NCBI GenBank assembly: GCA_030523905.1
Contig: JAUNHO010000092.1
Location: 1 to 5,204, forward strand
Reading direction: 5' to 3'
Length of the DNA: 5,204 bases
From: Bergeyella zoohelcum
GTDB lineage: Bacteria > Bacteroidota > Bacteroidia > Flavobacteriales > Weeksellaceae
In this document: positions 4,338 to 5,204 of the stretch, piece by piece
Position numbering within the stretch: the first letter of the stretch is position 1
How the letters are laid out: each line of letters begins with the position of its first letter
Program-made: the position numbers and the translations under genes
Notes under the pieces: generated by a model
What the model saw: the letters and a program-made list of their open reading frames with translations, nothing else
Database searches by the model: none
What the model was told of the DNA's origin: nothing

Positions 4338-5204
4338 ATGAAACTATACCCTATACAATGCGGAAAATTCAAGCTCGATGGCGGTGCAATGTTCGGCGTA
4401 GTACCAAAATCCCTTTGGGAACGCACCAATCCCGCCGATGAACGCAATTTGGTAGAACTCGGTACTCGCTCACTTCTGATAGAAGATGGCAAAAAACTCA
4501 TCTTGATAGATTGCGGTTTGGGCAATAAACAAGACGAGAAATTCTTCGGACATTATGCCCTTTTTGGCGATGATTCTTTGGATAAAAACTTGGCTAAATT
4601 CGGTTTCGTAAAAGATGATATTACCGATGTGGTGCTTACTCACCTGCATTTTGACCATTGTGGTGGAGCAATAGAGTGGAACGCCGACCGCACAGGCTAC
4701 CGACCAGCTTTCAAAAATGCCCAGTTTTGGACGAATGAAAACCATTGGGATTGGGCGGTAAATCCTAATCTGCGAGAGAAAGCAAGTTTTCTAAAAGAGA
4801 ATATCCTACCGATGCAGGAGAGCGGTCAGTTGGCGTTTCTCCCATTGCCAAAACAGGGGAATTATGGCTTTGCCCCAGACCTTAAAATGGACATCATCTT
4901 TGTAGATGGGCATACGGAAAAACAGATGCTCCCAGTCATCAAATATCAGGGGAAAATCATAGTCTATGCCGCCGATTTGATACCTACGATAGGGCATATT
5001 CCGCTGGTCTATGTGCCAAGTTACGACACACGCCCACTCCTTACAATGGAGGAAAAAGACCGCTTTTTGAAGCAATGCGTAGAGAATGATTATATTTTGT
5101 TTTTAGGACACGATGCCGACCACGAACTGGCAACTCTCAAAATGACCGAAAAAGGCGTAAGACTAGGCGATACATATACTTTTAATGAGGTTTTTGGGTA
5201 TTAA
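4338..5204 (+). CDS. MBL-fold metallo-hydrolase, YtnP/AHL-lactonase-like
   Basis: This complete 288-residue gene has its stop codon at the last three bases of the window. It has the alpha-beta/beta-alpha metallo-beta-lactamase fold with a full dinuclear metal site: H102, H104, D106 and H107 in THLHFDHCGGA, H192 in VDGHTEKQ, D213 in YAADLIPT, and H258 in LGHDADHE. The N-terminal signature DGGAMFGVVPKSLW (14-27), the overall length and the D-L-[IM]-P-T motif resemble Bacillus YtnP, a lactonase of the AttM/AiiA branch that can open signalling lactones. I infer a cytoplasmic lactone or ester hydrolase; the substrate is not shown by the sequence. Tryptophans at 114, 131, 137 and 139 sit in the insert after the first metal motif and could line the substrate pocket. 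There is no signal peptide. The start has an A-rich leader without Shine-Dalgarno sequence, very similar to that of the preceding gene. No clear -7 element was found, so read-through from the upstream gene is possible. Confidence 0.93.
   Translation: MKLYPIQCGKFKLDGGAMFGVVPKSLWERTNPADERNLVELGTRSLLIEDGKKLILIDCGLGNKQDEKFFGHYALFGDDSLDKNLAKFGFVKDDITDVVLTHLHFDHCGGAIEWNADRTGYRPAFKNAQFWTNENHWDWAVNPNLREKASFLKENILPMQESGQLAFLPLPKQGNYGFAPDLKMDIIFVDGHTEKQMLPVIKYQGKIIVYAADLIPTIGHIPLVYVPSYDTRPLLTMEEKDRFLKQCVENDYILFLGHDADHELATLKMTEKGVRLGDTYTFNEVFGY

Noticed and set aside
4298..5075. Minus-strand open frames within the hydrolase gene (4298-4525, 4470-4745, 4806-5075)
   Set aside because: They overlap the strongly supported MBL-fold gene antisense and encode no recognisable features.
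1..5204. CRISPR array, tRNA, rRNA, insertion sequence or prophage genes
   Set aside because: No spaced repeats of suitable length, cloverleaf, transposase or phage genes were seen. The only repeats are the short ones listed.

Overview
The window looks like a stretch of chromosome from a Bacteroidota bacterium, most likely Flavobacteriales (Weeksellaceae/Flavobacteriaceae-like). The sequence evidence is moderate-to-low G+C, Bacteroidota-type -7 promoter elements (TAnnTTTG) in front of genes, A/T-rich start regions without a Shine-Dalgarno sequence, and a compact sigma-54 response regulator. The genus cannot be fixed from the sequence alone. I see no RNA gene, CRISPR array, insertion sequence or attachment site.

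The left two thirds are on the minus strand. Reading right to left, 3437-2253 is an NtrC-type sigma-54-dependent response regulator that stops right after its AAA+ domain and has no DNA-binding domain. Next, 2162-819 encodes a NorM-type MATE multidrug/cation antiporter, followed by a hairpin terminator at about 793-756. Finally, 707-1 is the N-terminal part of a YccS/FUSC-type inner-membrane protein that runs off the left edge. The FUSC gene has its own promoter, whose -7 box lies only five bases from the ATG, so its mRNA is probably leaderless or nearly so.

A 221-bp divergent intergenic region (3438-3658) separates the regulator from the plus-strand genes. It carries a TAAATTTG promoter element for the rightward gene. 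On the minus strand, 40-60 bases before the regulator's ATG, it also has a GG-N10-GC element with a perfect TTGC half, which resembles a sigma-54 promoter. The regulator may therefore sit in a sigma-54 autoregulatory loop.

The right third is on the plus strand. 3659-4216 encodes a 185-residue conserved-looking protein of unknown function, clearly more A+T-rich than its neighbours. After it come three 11-bp phased ACCGAA repeats. 4338-5204 encodes a complete metallo-beta-lactamase-fold hydrolase that resembles YtnP-type lactonases and keeps all seven metal ligands.

The genes do not form one obvious pathway. Two are membrane transport proteins, one is an orphan regulator with no kinase in view, one is a possible lactonase and one is unknown. 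The most interesting items are the regulator without a helix-turn-helix together with its possible sigma-54 promoter, and the unknown 185-residue gene with the phased repeats behind it. Nothing here convincingly amounts to a new multi-gene system.
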